From NCBI GenBank assembly GCA_017302105.1, contig JAFLCS010000003.1, positions 124,001 through 188,000 on the forward strand: DNA of 64,000 nt, in the 5' to 3' direction. This document shows, piece by piece, positions 9,029-18,210 of this stretch (positions are counted from its first letter, which is position 1; each line of letters starts with the position of its first letter). The notes beneath the pieces were generated by a model. That model was not told the DNA's origin, made no database searches, and saw only the letters and a list, made by a program, of their open reading frames with translations. This stretch comes from Caulobacterales bacterium. GTDB lineage: Bacteria; Pseudomonadota; Alphaproteobacteria; Caulobacterales; Caulobacteraceae. The position numbers were made by a program, and so were the translations under genes.

Positions 9029-9889
9029 TCACTGACCGGGGCGGGTACCATCACGCCGCGTCAGGAAGGCAAGACGCTCGAACAGATGCACATCCTGCTC
9101 GGTCTTGAGCAGGGCCCCATGCAGCGGCGGGATCAGCTTGTTCGGATTGCGCTCACGCAAGGTCTCGATATCGATCTCCTCGACGAGCAGCAGCTTGAGC
9201 CAGTCGAGCAGTTCGGAGGTGGATGGTTTCTTCTTGAGGCCCGGTGTCTCGCGGATTTCATAAAAGACCTTGAGGGCCTCGCCGACCAGGCGGTTCTGGA
9301 GGCCGGGATAGTGAGCCTCGACGATCTGGGCCATGGTGTCGGGATCGGGGAAGCGGATGTAATGGAAGAAACAGCGGCGCAGGAAGGCGTCCGGAAGTTC
9401 CTTTTCATTGTTGGAGGTGATCACCACGATGGGGCGGACCTCAGCCCGGACCGTCTGATCGGTTTCGTGGACGTAGAATTCCATCCGGTCGAGTTCCTGG
9501 AGTAGGTCATTCGGGAACTCGATGTCGGCCTTGTCGATTTCATCGATCAGGAGGACAGGCCGCACCGGCGCGGCAAACGCCTCCCACAGCTTGCCCTTCT
9601 TGATGTAGTTGGCCACGTCGGCGACCCGTGGATCGCCGAGCTGGCTGTCGCGCAGGCGCGTCACGGCATCATATTCGTACAGGCCCTGGTGTGCCTTGGT
9701 GGTCGACTTGATGTGCCAGGTGATGAGCGGCGCGTCGAAGGCGGCGGCGATCTCATAGGCCAGCACCGTTTTGCCCGTGCCCGGCTCGCCCTTGATAAGC
9801 AGCGGACGTTCGAGGGCCACCGCAGCATCGACGGCGATGCGCAGGTCGTCGGTGGCGATATAGGCGTCAGTCCCCTGGAACTTGGGCAT
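9029..9889 (-). CDS. MoxR-family AAA+ ATPase
   Basis: The 286-residue protein begins MPKFQGTDAY and carries Walker A GEPGTGKT (about residues 34-41), Walker B LLIDEID, sensor 1 (VVITSNNEKELPDAFLRR) and a C-terminal lid. MoxR ATPases act as chaperone-like assembly factors, usually with a VWA-domain partner. No VWA gene is visible nearby. The frame stays open far upstream, but that extension overlaps the divergent LysM gene in antisense and lacks family similarity, so I start at 9889. A lipoprotein gene follows 61 bp downstream. Confidence 0.9.
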   Translation of the reverse strand: MPKFQGTDAYIATDDLRIAVDAAVALERPLLIKGEPGTGKTVLAYEIAAAFDAPLITWHIKSTTKAHQGLYEYDAVTRLRDSQLGDPRVADVANYIKKGKLWEAFAAPVRPVLLIDEIDKADIEFPNDLLQELDRMEFYVHETDQTVRAEVRPIVVITSNNEKELPDAFLRRCFFHYIRFPDPDTMAQIVEAHYPGLQNRLVGEALKVFYEIRETPGLKKKPSTSELLDWLKLLLVEEIDIETLRERNPNKLIPPLHGALLKTEQDVHLFERLAFLTRRDGTRPGQ

Positions 9890-10038
9890 CTTGGCTCCGC
9901 AGATCAGCAGTGAGTGATCGGCGTAAACCAGCGGCGCGGCAGGGGGAAGCGACAATGCGACATGGATTTCATTAACCTTGCCGCCATATTTCCGCGCGTG
10001 AATCCGGGTGTACCCGCGCGCCGAACGGAAGAGGTGAC

Positions 10039-11100
10039 ATGAGATTTCCCCTGAGAGCGACCATCGTCGCTTTGACGGCCTCGCTGCTGGCGGCGTGCGG
10101 CGGCTACTATGTACCCAGCACTCCTCGCTATCCGGTGCGGCCGGGCGCGCCGGTGACGCCGCCGCCGCCTCAGTATCCGATCGCCTCGGAAACTCCGGTC
10201 GAGCCTGACCAGGAGGCCGTGCTGCCGCCGGCCCAGACCGCCGAGGTAGAGGCTGAGCCGTTGCCGCCACTTCGATCAGAAGCATCTCAGGTCGAATCCG
10301 AGCCGCTGGCCCCGCCGGTGCGACCGGCCGTCCCGCCGCCGGTGACCGGAACGCAGGACGAGGTACGCCCCGGCCTGCTCTATGTTGTTCAGACCGGCGA
10401 CACACTCTCGGGGGTCGGTCGCCGCTTTGCCACGCCGGTTCGCACCCTGATGACGCTGAACGGCATTGGGGACGATGGGGCCATTCGGGTCGGCGCGCGC
10501 CTGATCCTGCCGGCTGGCGCGCGCGACATGGGGCCGGATCCCTATGCGACGGGGGCGGCACCTGAGGCACCGACGCCAGGAGCGCTGCCGGCACCTCCTG
10601 CACCCCCACCGACGAACGACACTCCCGCGACGCGACCTGAGCAAGCGTCGACCGGTCTCGGGCCGGACGGCTTCCCCACTGCAGCCGAGTTGGCGCGGCG
10701 TGCGGCGGGGCGTTTCGCCTGGCCCGTGCGTGGAGACATCCTGACCAGGTTCGGCACCATGGGCTCGGGGTTGCGGAGCGACGGGATCAATATTGCGGCC
10801 GACGCCGGTACCGAGGTCCGCGCGGCGGCCGGGGGGCAGGTGGCCTATGCGGGTGACAGCCTGCCGGGTTTGGGGACGACGGTCGTCATCGTGCATGGCG
10901 ATGGCTGGGTGACGGCCTATTCGCACCTGCGCTCGACAAATGTGAGAATGGAGCAGCGCGTCACACCTGGGCAGGTGATCGGTGCGGTGGGTGTTTCAGG
11001 TGGCGTCAGCCAGCCCCAGGTGCATTTCGAGATCCGCTACACACCCGCGCCGGCGGAGCGCCCACGCCCGGTGGATCCGCTGCCTCTATTGCCGCGCTAG
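10039..11100 (+). CDS. LysM and degenerate LytM (M23) domain lipoprotein, NlpD/EnvC-like
   Basis: The 353-residue protein has a lipoprotein signal with lipid cysteine C20 (LLAAC), a Pro/Glu-rich linker (about 25-110), a LysM peptidoglycan-binding domain (about 114-157), a second Pro-rich linker and a LytM domain (about 228-340). In active M23 enzymes zinc is held by an HxxxD motif and an HxH motif. Here the first reads SDGIN and the second QVH, so both are damaged. This is the pattern of amidase activators such as NlpD and EnvC rather than hydrolases. It is probably an outer-membrane or periplasmic regulator of cell separation (inference). Confidence 0.88.
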   Translation: MRFPLRATIVALTASLLAACGGYYVPSTPRYPVRPGAPVTPPPPQYPIASETPVEPDQEAVLPPAQTAEVEAEPLPPLRSEASQVESEPLAPPVRPAVPPPVTGTQDEVRPGLLYVVQTGDTLSGVGRRFATPVRTLMTLNGIGDDGAIRVGARLILPAGARDMGPDPYATGAAPEAPTPGALPAPPAPPPTNDTPATRPEQASTGLGPDGFPTAAELARRAAGRFAWPVRGDILTRFGTMGSGLRSDGINIAADAGTEVRAAAGGQVAYAGDSLPGLGTTVVIVHGDGWVTAYSHLRSTNVRMEQRVTPGQVIGAVGVSGGVSQPQVHFEIRYTPAPAERPRPVDPLPLLPR

Positions 11101-11636
11101 CCCCGGAAGCCGTCGGCCTCAAGGAAGGCGGCTTCTTCTGGCGTGGTCACGCGACCCAGCGCGCCGTTGCGATGCGGGAACCGTCCGAAACGGGCGACAA
11201 TGTCGTGATGATGTCGTGCCCACTGGTCAGCATCGGGGGCGGTCAGAGCTCCGAAGAGGCAGAGCGATTGCCGCTGGTCTGCGATGGCTTCGGAATGCTG
11301 GAACGGCAGGTAGAAGAATGGCCTCAGCGCCTCCTCGAAAGCCTGGTCGTGACCCGCCGCTACAGCGCGACGCGCGAACAGACGGGCCAGTGGATCTGTC
11401 GCATAGGCATGGCCGGTCCCCCGGAAACAGTTGCGAGGCCATTGATCCAGCAACAGGCAAAGGGCCAACGCCCCGGTTGCGTCAGTGCTCCATTGATCCC
11501 GCTCGCGGCGCGCGGCGGCGAGGTGGTCGGCCAGGAAGCTGTCACGAAAGGCGGAATCGAAGCCATCGTCCTTGGCGAACCATTTGTCCGGTCCGGCCTC
11601 GCGCCAGAAGGCGACGACGCGATCCGGCCCGTTCAT
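11097..11636 (-). CDS. DUF924 family protein
   Basis: At 179 residues it is a full-length DUF924 protein. Typical features are the N-terminal VVAFWREAGPDKWFAKDDGFD, the central CLLLDQWPRNCFRGTGHAYATDPLA and the PFFYLPFQHSE segment. The family is all-helical and common in alphaproteobacteria, with no assigned reaction. Its ATG overlaps the stop of the upstream DUF3592 gene (ATGA), so the two are probably translationally coupled. Its stop overlaps that of the convergent LytM gene by 4 bp. Confidence 0.9.
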   Translation of the reverse strand: MNGPDRVVAFWREAGPDKWFAKDDGFDSAFRDSFLADHLAAARRERDQWSTDATGALALCLLLDQWPRNCFRGTGHAYATDPLARLFARRAVAAGHDQAFEEALRPFFYLPFQHSEAIADQRQSLCLFGALTAPDADQWARHHHDIVARFGRFPHRNGALGRVTTPEEAAFLEADGFRG

Positions 11637-12070
11637 CCGGAGACCGCCACGACCAGGCCCGCGACGGCGAAGGCCAGACCGATGCCGATACCAGCGATCA
11701 GGAAACCCTTCGAATCCGCTGCCAGGCGCAGGACGGCAAAGTCATGCCGCTGGGGGTCGTAACGGACCGTCGTGGTCGCGCCCTCCGGATAGGCGGCGAG
11801 CACCTCTTCAGCCTCCTGACGCGTCATGTTGAGGCCGCCGAACTGAAGCCGTTTTCCAGTATAGGTCCTACCAGCGACGGAATAGGTATAGGTCAAGCTG
11901 GGTGCCGAGCTGGTCTTGCCGACCTTCTGCAAACGGGCCGTCTGGATGATGGCCGGAACCTCGGTCCAGGACTGGGCGGCCTCAACCCGTGCCTTCAGTC
12001 TGCGCGCCTGCCAGGCGAAGCCGAACCCGACCAGTACGCCGACCAGAATGAGGGCCGAACCGACGACCAT
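11633..12070 (-). CDS. DUF3592 family membrane protein
   Basis: A 145-residue protein with an N-terminal membrane helix (about 3-20), a soluble middle of DUF3592 type (APSLTYTYSVAGRTYTGKRL and a YPEGATTTVRYDPQRHDFAVL segment) and a C-terminal membrane helix (about 125-143). The family has no known biochemical function. It is the first gene of a two-gene unit with the DUF924 gene, which begins inside its stop codon. Confidence 0.82.
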   Translation of the reverse strand: MVVGSALILVGVLVGFGFAWQARRLKARVEAAQSWTEVPAIIQTARLQKVGKTSSAPSLTYTYSVAGRTYTGKRLQFGGLNMTRQEAEEVLAAYPEGATTTVRYDPQRHDFAVLRLAADSKGFLIAGIGIGLAFAVAGLVVAVSG

Positions 12071-12138
12071 GGTAGCCTCGCTCGCTAAAGCCCAGCTATG
12101 GCACAGCCGCCCGGAAGGGGAAAGGTGACGGCGAGGGG

Positions 12139-12690
12139 TCAGGCGTCGTCGCGATAGGCCGGCCGGTCGCGCCCGAACACCGGCAATAGGTCATTCAGAT
12201 CGATGAAGGTATCGGCGGCGCGGCGCAGGTCGTCGGCGGCCTGTGGGGGCTGGCTCTTGAGCGTCGAGATCACCGTGACGCGGACGCCCTTTCTCTGGAC
12301 TGCCTTGACCAGGCTGGCGAAGTCGCCATCTCCGGAAAACAGCACCGCGTGGTCGAGGCGGTCGGCAAGCTCCATCATGTCGACCGCGATCTCGACGTCC
12401 ATATTGCCTTTGGTACGCGAGCGCCCCTCCTGGTCGGTGAAGCGCTTGGCGGCCTTGGTGACCATGGTGAAGCCGTTGTAGTCGAGCCAGTCGACCAGCG
12501 GTTTGATCGGCGAATAGTCGTCGCCCTCGACGATTGCGGTGTAGTAGTAGGCCCGGACCAGGACGCCCTTCTTGCGAAACTCGTCGATCAACTTCTTGAA
12601 GTCGATGTCTGCGCCCAGGGCCTTGGCGGCGGAGTAGAGATTTGCCCCGTCGATGAATAGGGCAAGGCGCTCGGTAGGGTAGAAGCTCAT
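12139..12690 (-). CDS. NYN-domain (LabA/DUF88-type) putative RNase
   Basis: From the ATG at 12690 the product has 183 residues. It shows the PIN-like NYN fold: LFIDGANLYSAAK near the start, KGNMDVEIAVDMMELADRLD in the middle and LFSGDGDFASLVKAVQRKG. The conserved aspartates in these three segments would hold the metal. NYN proteins of this type are thought to act on RNA, but the target is unknown. A longer frame runs 150 bp upstream into folK in antisense and is rejected because the family begins at FYPTERLALFIDG. It diverges from folK with only 15 bp between start codons. Confidence 0.88.
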   Translation of the reverse strand: MSFYPTERLALFIDGANLYSAAKALGADIDFKKLIDEFRKKGVLVRAYYYTAIVEGDDYSPIKPLVDWLDYNGFTMVTKAAKRFTDQEGRSRTKGNMDVEIAVDMMELADRLDHAVLFSGDGDFASLVKAVQRKGVRVTVISTLKSQPPQAADDLRRAADTFIDLNDLLPVFGRDRPAYRDDA

Positions 12691-12705
12691 GGCAATATCT
12701 TTCAA

Positions 12706-13215
12706 ATGAATGGGTCCGAATGGGACCAGGCCGTGGTTATCGCTCTGGGATCCAACTTGAAAGGCCCCTTTGCCTCGACGCGCGACCTCCTTGAGGCGGC
12801 CTTGGGTCGATTTGCCGGCGAAGGGTTGGCGATCATCCATCGATCGTCATGGTGGCGTTCTGACGCCTGGCCAGACCCCTCGGCACCGCCGTTCCTGAAT
12901 GGCGTGGTGATCGTCGAGACGGAGCTGGGGCCACGCGAAACCTTATCGGCGTTGCATCGGATCGAGGCGGCGTTCGGGCGAGATCGCCATACGCCCAATG
13001 CGCCCCGGACCCTGGACCTGGATCTGATCGCCTATGGGCGGGAGGCCGGGATGTTCGACGGCCTGGTCCTGCCGCATCCTCGGGCGGCAGAGCGGCGCTT
13101 TGTGATGGGACCGCTGGCCGAGATCGCGCCGGACTGGAGGTGCCCGGTGACGGGGGAACGGGCAGAGGCCAAGTCGGCGCGCGCCGAGGTGGGGCTGGAT
13201 GCGAACGCCGTCTAG
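12706..13215 (+). CDS. folK: 2-amino-4-hydroxy-6-hydroxymethyldihydropteridine pyrophosphokinase
   Basis: FolK transfers pyrophosphate from ATP to the pterin intermediate in folate synthesis. The 169 residues include the N-terminal ALGSNL, the pterin-binding SSWWRS/PFLNGVVIVET region and the signature RTLDLDLIAYG (about residues 104-114), followed by LPHPRAAERRFVMGPLAEIAP. Length and order match the family. A second in-frame-looking ATG at 12710 is in another frame. The gene stands alone and is read away from the NYN gene. Nothing recognisable lies in the 296 bp between it and rpoZ. Confidence 0.95.
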   Translation: MNGSEWDQAVVIALGSNLKGPFASTRDLLEAALGRFAGEGLAIIHRSSWWRSDAWPDPSAPPFLNGVVIVETELGPRETLSALHRIEAAFGRDRHTPNAPRTLDLDLIAYGREAGMFDGLVLPHPRAAERRFVMGPLAEIAPDWRCPVTGERAEAKSARAEVGLDANAV

Positions 13216-13511
13216 CATGGCAATTGCTCTGGTGATTGGATGTTCGCGGGCAGGGGTTGTGGATCCGAGCCGGTGGAGGCGTTGATCGGTGCCTCAGCCC
13301 AGAGGGGCGCTGGGCAATGAACGGCCCTCACGGGTCAGTTGGGGCAATGCGAGGCGCCGGGGGCGGGCTTCCACGACCATCGTGTCGCCGGCCGATGCGT
13401 GGGGGCTGATCGACTACCCTGCGCGATTGTGAGCTTAATATTGCACCCGCGAACGTGAACCGCTATCTTACCAGGCTACTCCCCGAACTTCCCGAAAAGC
13501 TGAGAGTCCGA
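13216..13511. other. Non-coding gap between folK and rpoZ
   Basis: I find no convincing gene here. A frame open to rpoZ begins with a GTG at 13455, but the added 19 residues are not part of the omega family. The promoter of the rpoZ-rel unit should lie in this gap. No strong box pair stands out; an AT-richer patch occurs around 13433-13442. Confidence 0.5.
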
Positions 13512-13871
13512 ATGGCCCGCGTCACCGTCGAAGACTGCATTGAAAAAGTGCCGAACCGTTTCGGCCTGGTCCTGCTGTCGGCGCACCGCGCCCGCGCGAT
13601 CTCGAATGGCTCGGCGCTGATGCTGGATCGTGACAACGACAAGAACCCGGTCGTAGCTCTGCGCGAGCTGGCCGAGGATGCCGTCAAGCCTGACTCCCTT
13701 GAAGACAGCCTGGTGACGACGCTGCAGCGCGTCGATGAGCACACCGAGGCCGAGGAAGAGGCCGAGACCCTGGCGCTGCTGGCCGAACCCCAGCATATGC
13801 ATATGAGCGAAACCGACCTGCTGCGGGCGCTGCAAAGCGACCGCGACGGAGGTCAGGAGGACCGATACTGA
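13512..13871 (+). CDS. rpoZ: RNA polymerase omega subunit
   Basis: The small subunit helps fold and hold the beta-prime subunit of RNA polymerase. From the ATG at 13512 the 119-residue product starts [19 protein letters not shown], the standard omega N-terminus, followed by [10 protein letters not shown] and [14 protein letters not shown]. The acidic C-terminal extension (residues about 75-119) is typical for alphaproteobacteria. The gene is directly followed by rel with an overlapping junction, the classic rpoZ-rel/spoT arrangement. Confidence 0.96.
   Translation: MARVTVEDCIEKVPNRFGLVLLSAHRARAISNGSALMLDRDNDKNPVVALRELAEDAVKPDSLEDSLVTTLQRVDEHTEAEEEAETLALLAEPQHMHMSETDLLRALQSDRDGGQEDRY
13855..13870 (+). 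promoter_or_regulatory. Ribosome-binding site and probable CTG start of rel
   Basis: A full AGGAGG lies at 13855-13860, inside the end of rpoZ. Seven bases later comes CTG (13868-13870), which overlaps the rpoZ stop TGA. No ATG, GTG or TTG occurs in the rel frame between here and the GTG at 13997, and that GTG would cut off conserved N-terminal residues. The spacing is ideal for initiation at the CTG. Confidence 0.6.
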
Positions 13872-16129
13872 CGGACGAACAGGTCCAGTCCAGTTTCCCC
13901 GAACCGGCGGCCGCGCCGCCGGAGCCTCACGCCGCCAATGATCTTGCTGCCAGGACGCGTACGCCGATCCTGCGTCAATTTGAGCTGACCGATCGGGTGA
14001 GGGCCTATGATCCCGGTGTGGACGAGGCCCTGATCGACAAGGCCTATGTCTATGCCACCCAGATGCATGGGTCGCAGAAGCGGGCGTCCGGCGACCCCTA
14101 CTATGCCCATCCCATCCAGGTGGCCGGAATCCTGACGGACTATCGGCTGGACACGGCCTCGATCGTCACGGCCCTGCTGCACGATGTGATTGAGGATACC
14201 TCCGCGACGCGCGCCGACATCGCCGAGCGCTTCGGCGAAGAAGTCGCCGGCTTGGTCGAAGGGGTCACCAAGCTGTCGCGCCTGGAGATGCAGGCTGAAC
14301 AGACGCGCCAGGCCGAGAACCTGCGCAAGTTCATCCTGGCGATCTCCAAGGACGTGCGCGTCCTGATGGTCAAGCTGGCGGACCGTTTGCACAATATGCG
14401 GACGCTTCAGTTCGTGAAACCTGAGAAGCGCGAGCGGATCGCCCGCGAGACGTTGGAAGTCTATGCGCCCCTGGCCCGCTCGATCGGGATGCATAGGATC
14501 GCCACTGAGCTGGAGGAACTGGCGTTCGAACACCTCCAGACCCGGGCGCGCGAAGCCATCGTTCGCCGATTGGACGGGTTGAGGCTCGAACAGGGTAAGA
14601 CCGTCGCGCGGGTAACGGCCGAACTGGAGCGGGTCCTTCTGGCCGAAGGGGTCGTGGCGCGCGTCTATGGTCGCGAAAAGACGCCCTATTCGATCTGGCG
14701 CAAGCTGCAGAGCAAGTCGGTCGGCTTTTCAGCACTGTCGGACATTTACGGCTTTCGCGTGATCGTTGAGACGGAGGCGGACTGTTATCGGGCCTTGGGC
14801 GTGATCCACCGCCATTGGAAGATGGCCCAGGGGCGCTTCAAGGACTATATTTCCACGCCGAAATCGAACAATTATAGGTCCTTGCACACCACGGTCGTCG
14901 GACCGCATGGGACCCGTATCGAGCTCCAGATCCGCACCGAAGAGATGGACCGCGTTGCCGAGGACGGGGTCGCGGCGCATTGGCGATACAAGGATGATGC
15001 CTATGGCTTTGACGCCGATGCGGCGGCCGAAGCCGGTGGGCGCGATCCCCTGGCCAGCCTTCGGCATCTGGTTCAGGTGGTGGAGAACGGCGGCGAGCAC
15101 GACGAATGGGTCGAGCACGCCAAGCTGGAAATGTATCTGGATCAGGTCTTTGCCTTCACACCCAAGGGCGAGTTGATCACCCTGCCGCAGGGGGCCATGC
15201 CGCTCGACTTCGCCTATGCCGTCCATACCGAGGTCGGCGATACGGCGGTTGGGGCGCTGATCAATGGCGAACACAAGCCGATGCGGACCCAGCTCCAGAA
15301 CGGGGACGTGGTCGAGATCGTGCGGGACGAGGCCGCGCAACTGCCGGCCGATTGGCGCAGCCTGACGATCACCGGCCGCGCGCGCTCGGCAATTCGACGT
15401 CAGATCCGCACCTCCGAGCGGGAAGAGTTTCAACGCCTCGGCCGGTCAGGCCTGGAGCAGGCCTTCGTGCGGGTCGGCAAGAAGCTGAAAGACATCAGCC
15501 TGGCTCCGGCCCTGGAGATGCTCAATATCGCCGGCGAGGACGAGCTGTACGATCGGCTGGGTCGCGGGCAGGTCAGTGTGGCGGCCATCATCGACGCCCT
15601 GTTCCCGTCGTTGGGGCCCAAGGAGCGGGCGGCGGTACGCGCGCGGGCGCGCATCGACGGCGGCAAGGCCGGGAGGCTGTTTGTGCGCGGCGGTGGCCTG
15701 ACGCCCGGCGTCAGTATCCATTTCGCGCCCTGCTGTTCACCCCTGCCGGGTGACCGCATCGTCGGCATCGTCCAGCCCGGTCAGGGCTTGACGGTCCATG
15801 TCATCGATTGTGAGCGTCTGGCGGAATATGAGAGCCAGGGCGACCTGTGGCGCGACCTGCAATGGACGCCGCAGGCCGAGCGGCTGGGTCTGGGGTCGGC
15901 AACCCTGAAGGCCTCGATCCGCAACGCGCCGGGCGTGCTAGGGCAAGCCTGTACCATTATCGGAGAAGCGGGCGGTAACATTCTGAATTTGAAGATGACT
16001 CACCGTAAGGAAGACTTCTTCGAAGTGCTGTTTGAGGTCGAGGTCACCGATGCCAAACACGCGACGGTGATCGCCGCGGCTCTGCGCGCAAATCCGTCTG
16101 TAGAAATCGTTGAGCGGATGAAGGGCTAG
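13868..16129 (+). CDS. rel: Bifunctional (p)ppGpp synthetase/hydrolase (Rel/SpoT)
   Basis: This is the stringent-response enzyme. The HD hydrolase domain has [12 protein letters not shown] and the catalytic HDVIED. The synthetase domain has [19 protein letters not shown]; the RFKD form (RxKD) is typical of bifunctional enzymes. TGS (from about [16 protein letters not shown]) and C-terminal ACT ([21 protein letters not shown]) domains follow. From CTG at 13868 the product has 753 residues; the GTG at 13997 would give 710 but would lose [10 protein letters not shown], which aligns with the usual alphaproteobacterial N-terminus (MLRQYELVERV-like, from memory). It is coupled to rpoZ and its stop overlaps gph. 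Confidence 0.93.
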   Translation: MTDEQVQSSFPEPAAAPPEPHAANDLAARTRTPILRQFELTDRVRAYDPGVDEALIDKAYVYATQMHGSQKRASGDPYYAHPIQVAGILTDYRLDTASIVTALLHDVIEDTSATRADIAERFGEEVAGLVEGVTKLSRLEMQAEQTRQAENLRKFILAISKDVRVLMVKLADRLHNMRTLQFVKPEKRERIARETLEVYAPLARSIGMHRIATELEELAFEHLQTRAREAIVRRLDGLRLEQGKTVARVTAELERVLLAEGVVARVYGREKTPYSIWRKLQSKSVGFSALSDIYGFRVIVETEADCYRALGVIHRHWKMAQGRFKDYISTPKSNNYRSLHTTVVGPHGTRIELQIRTEEMDRVAEDGVAAHWRYKDDAYGFDADAAAEAGGRDPLASLRHLVQVVENGGEHDEWVEHAKLEMYLDQVFAFTPKGELITLPQGAMPLDFAYAVHTEVGDTAVGALINGEHKPMRTQLQNGDVVEIVRDEAAQLPADWRSLTITGRARSAIRRQIRTSEREEFQRLGRSGLEQAFVRVGKKLKDISLAPALEMLNIAGEDELYDRLGRGQVSVAAIIDALFPSLGPKERAAVRARARIDGGKAGRLFVRGGGLTPGVSIHFAPCCSPLPGDRIVGIVQPGQGLTVHVIDCERLAEYESQGDLWRDLQWTPQAERLGLGSATLKASIRNAPGVLGQACTIIGEAGGNILNLKMTHRKEDFFEVLFEVEVTDAKHATVIAAALRANPSVEIVERMKG

Positions 16130-16800
16130 GCGATCAACCGGTTGATTGTGGCGGTCAGATCGCTGAAATCTTCGATCACGGCGTCAGCTCCGAGGTCTCG
16201 CGCCGGCGGATCAGTATAGCCGAAACTCGTCAGGATGACTGGCGCGCCGAGCGCGCGGGCAGTTTCCAGATCCGGTCGACTGTCACCGATCATGATGGTG
16301 CGGGCCGGATCGCCGCCAACCAACTGCACCGCCTCCGACAGGTGTGCGCCGGAAGGCTTGCGGGCGCTGACCTGATCCGGGCCGATAACAGCGGCAAAAC
16401 GCCGGGTCAGGTCCAGGGCGTCCAGTAAGGCCAGCGACAAGTCAGTGCGCTTGTTGGTGACCACGACCAGAATCGCTCCGGTGGCGGTGAAGGCGTCCAG
16501 GGTCTCGACCACGCCGGGGAAGGGTCGGCTCTCGTCCGCAATCCGGTCCAGATAGACCTCAATGAAGCGGTCCATCAGGGCGGCGTCGGCCTCGGCGTCG
16601 AAGGCGGCTCCGGCCTCCTGAAAGCCATGTTCGAGCATGACGCGAACGCCGCGCCCGACCAGATGCCGGGCCGAGGCCAGCGTAACGGGCGGCAGTCCTT
16701 GTTCGATCAGGACCGTATTGAGCGACCCGATCAGATCCGGCGCAGTTTCGACGAGCGTGCCGTCCAGATCAAAAGCGAGGGTCCAGCCTGAGAGGTTCAT
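16126..16800 (-). CDS. gph: Phosphoglycolate phosphatase-like HAD hydrolase
   Basis: The 224 residues carry all HAD motifs: DLDGTLVE at residues 11-18 (nucleophile and acid aspartates), VVTNK (motif II threonine), the lysine in SARKPSG and [14 protein letters not shown] (motif IV). The helical cap between motifs I and II fits Gph, which removes phosphate from 2-phosphoglycolate, a product of oxidative DNA repair. Other small phosphate esters are possible substrates. It converges on rel with a 4-bp overlap and diverges from glmU with 69 bp between. Confidence 0.85.
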   Translation of the reverse strand: MNLSGWTLAFDLDGTLVETAPDLIGSLNTVLIEQGLPPVTLASARHLVGRGVRVMLEHGFQEAGAAFDAEADAALMDRFIEVYLDRIADESRPFPGVVETLDAFTATGAILVVVTNKRTDLSLALLDALDLTRRFAAVIGPDQVSARKPSGAHLSEAVQLVGGDPARTIMIGDSRPDLETARALGAPVILTSFGYTDPPARDLGADAVIEDFSDLTATINRLIA

Positions 16801-16869
16801 GGGGCCGCTTATTGGCCGGGATCGCCGGGCGCGCTAGACCCGAGGGGAGCTTATCTGAAGGAATCGTCC

Positions 16870-18210
16870 ATGGCCCAACGCGCCGCCGTCATTCTCGCCG
16901 CCGGGCAGGGAACCCGGATGCGGTCGCCACTGCCCAAGGTGCTGCACCTGCTGGCTGGCCGGTCCATGCTGGACCATGCCATCGACACGGCCGAGGCGCT
17001 GGGCTGTGAGCGGATCGTGGTCGTGGTTGGCACTCACGCCCCCCAGGTCGGCCGACACGTCGAGGCCCGCCTTGGCAAGGGGGCCGTCGCCGTCCAGGAC
17101 CCGCCTCTGGGGACCGGCCATGCGGTGCGTTGCGCCGAGCAGGCCCTGGCCGGGTTCGTCGGTGATGTGGTCATCACTTACGCTGACTGTCCCTTGCTGC
17201 GCGCACCGTCGGTCGAGCCGATGTTCGGCAGTGACGCGGCCGTGACCGTACTGGGTTTCGAGGCCGCCGACCCGGGGGCCTATGGCCGCCTCGTCATGGG
17301 CGACGGCGATACCCTGCTCAGGATTGTTGAGGCCAAGGAGGCCAGTGAGCACGAGCTACGGGTCAATCGCTGCAATTCGGGTGTGATGGTGTGTGAGCGG
17401 GAACTCTTGTTCTCCCTGCTTGGTGAGGTGACGAACGACAATGCCAAGGGCGAGTTCTATCTGACGGACATTGTGGAACTGGCACGTCGGCGCGACCTGA
17501 CGTGTCGGGCGACCTTCACCGAAGAGGCAGCGGTCCAGGGCGTGAACAGCCAGGCTGAGCTGGTGGCGGCGGAATCCCAGTTCCAGAGCGTCCAGCGCGA
17601 CCATTTCCTGACCGAGGGCGTCGCCATGCCGGCCCCCGGGACGGTGCATTTCGCCTGGGACACCGAGGTGGCCGCTGGGACGACGATTGAGCCGAACGTG
17701 GTCTTTGCGGCGGGTGTTCGGATCGCCGGGCCGGCGAAGATCCGGGCCTTCAGCCACTTGGAGGGCGCGGTGGTCGAGGCCGGAGCTGAGGTCGGGCCCT
17801 ATGCTCGGCTGCGACCCGGGGCGGTGATCGGCCCCAAGGCCAAGGTCGGTAACTTCGTTGAGGTCAAGAATGTGACGCTGGGCGAAGGGGCCAAGGCCAA
17901 TCACCTGGCTTATCTGGGCGACGGCGAGGTGGGGGCGGACGCCAACATCGGAGCAGGCACGATTTTCTGTAACTACGACGGCTTCAACAAGGCGCGCACG
18001 GTGGTGGGTGAGGGGGCTTTCGTCGGTTCCAACTCGGCCCTGGTGGCGCCGGTGAGCATCGGGGGCGGGGCGATGGTTGGGTCCGGTTCAGTGGTGACCG
18101 AGGATGTGCCGGCGGGCGACCTGGCGCTGGGTCGGGCCAAACAGGTCAACAAGTCCGGCTGGGCGGCGCGGTTCCGCAAGCTGATGGCAGAGCGCAAGGG
18201 GCGCAAATGA
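16870..18210 (+). CDS. glmU: Bifunctional GlcN-1-P acetyltransferase / GlcNAc-1-P uridylyltransferase
   Basis: GlmU makes UDP-GlcNAc for peptidoglycan and lipid A. The N-terminal pyrophosphorylase has [19 protein letters not shown] (residues 9-27). The C-terminal left-handed beta-helix has hexapeptide repeats, with [19 protein letters not shown] and [12 protein letters not shown] forming the acetyltransferase site. At 446 residues it is full length. Its stop overlaps the rpiA start (ATGA), so the two are translationally coupled. Confidence 0.97.
   Translation: MAQRAAVILAAGQGTRMRSPLPKVLHLLAGRSMLDHAIDTAEALGCERIVVVVGTHAPQVGRHVEARLGKGAVAVQDPPLGTGHAVRCAEQALAGFVGDVVITYADCPLLRAPSVEPMFGSDAAVTVLGFEAADPGAYGRLVMGDGDTLLRIVEAKEASEHELRVNRCNSGVMVCERELLFSLLGEVTNDNAKGEFYLTDIVELARRRDLTCRATFTEEAAVQGVNSQAELVAAESQFQSVQRDHFLTEGVAMPAPGTVHFAWDTEVAAGTTIEPNVVFAAGVRIAGPAKIRAFSHLEGAVVEAGAEVGPYARLRPGAVIGPKAKVGNFVEVKNVTLGEGAKANHLAYLGDGEVGADANIGAGTIFCNYDGFNKARTVVGEGAFVGSNSALVAPVSIGGGAMVGSGSVVTEDVPAGDLALGRAKQVNKSGWAARFRKLMAERKGRK

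Noticed and set aside
9890-10600. Extended N-terminus of the MoxR ATPase reaching 10609
   Set aside because: The extra residues are Arg/Pro-rich and lie antisense to the LysM/LytM gene; the family N-terminus begins at 9889.
13430-13450. CtrA-type site (TTAA-N7-TTAA) before rpoZ
   Set aside because: Only a single TTAA half is present, with no second half at the right distance.
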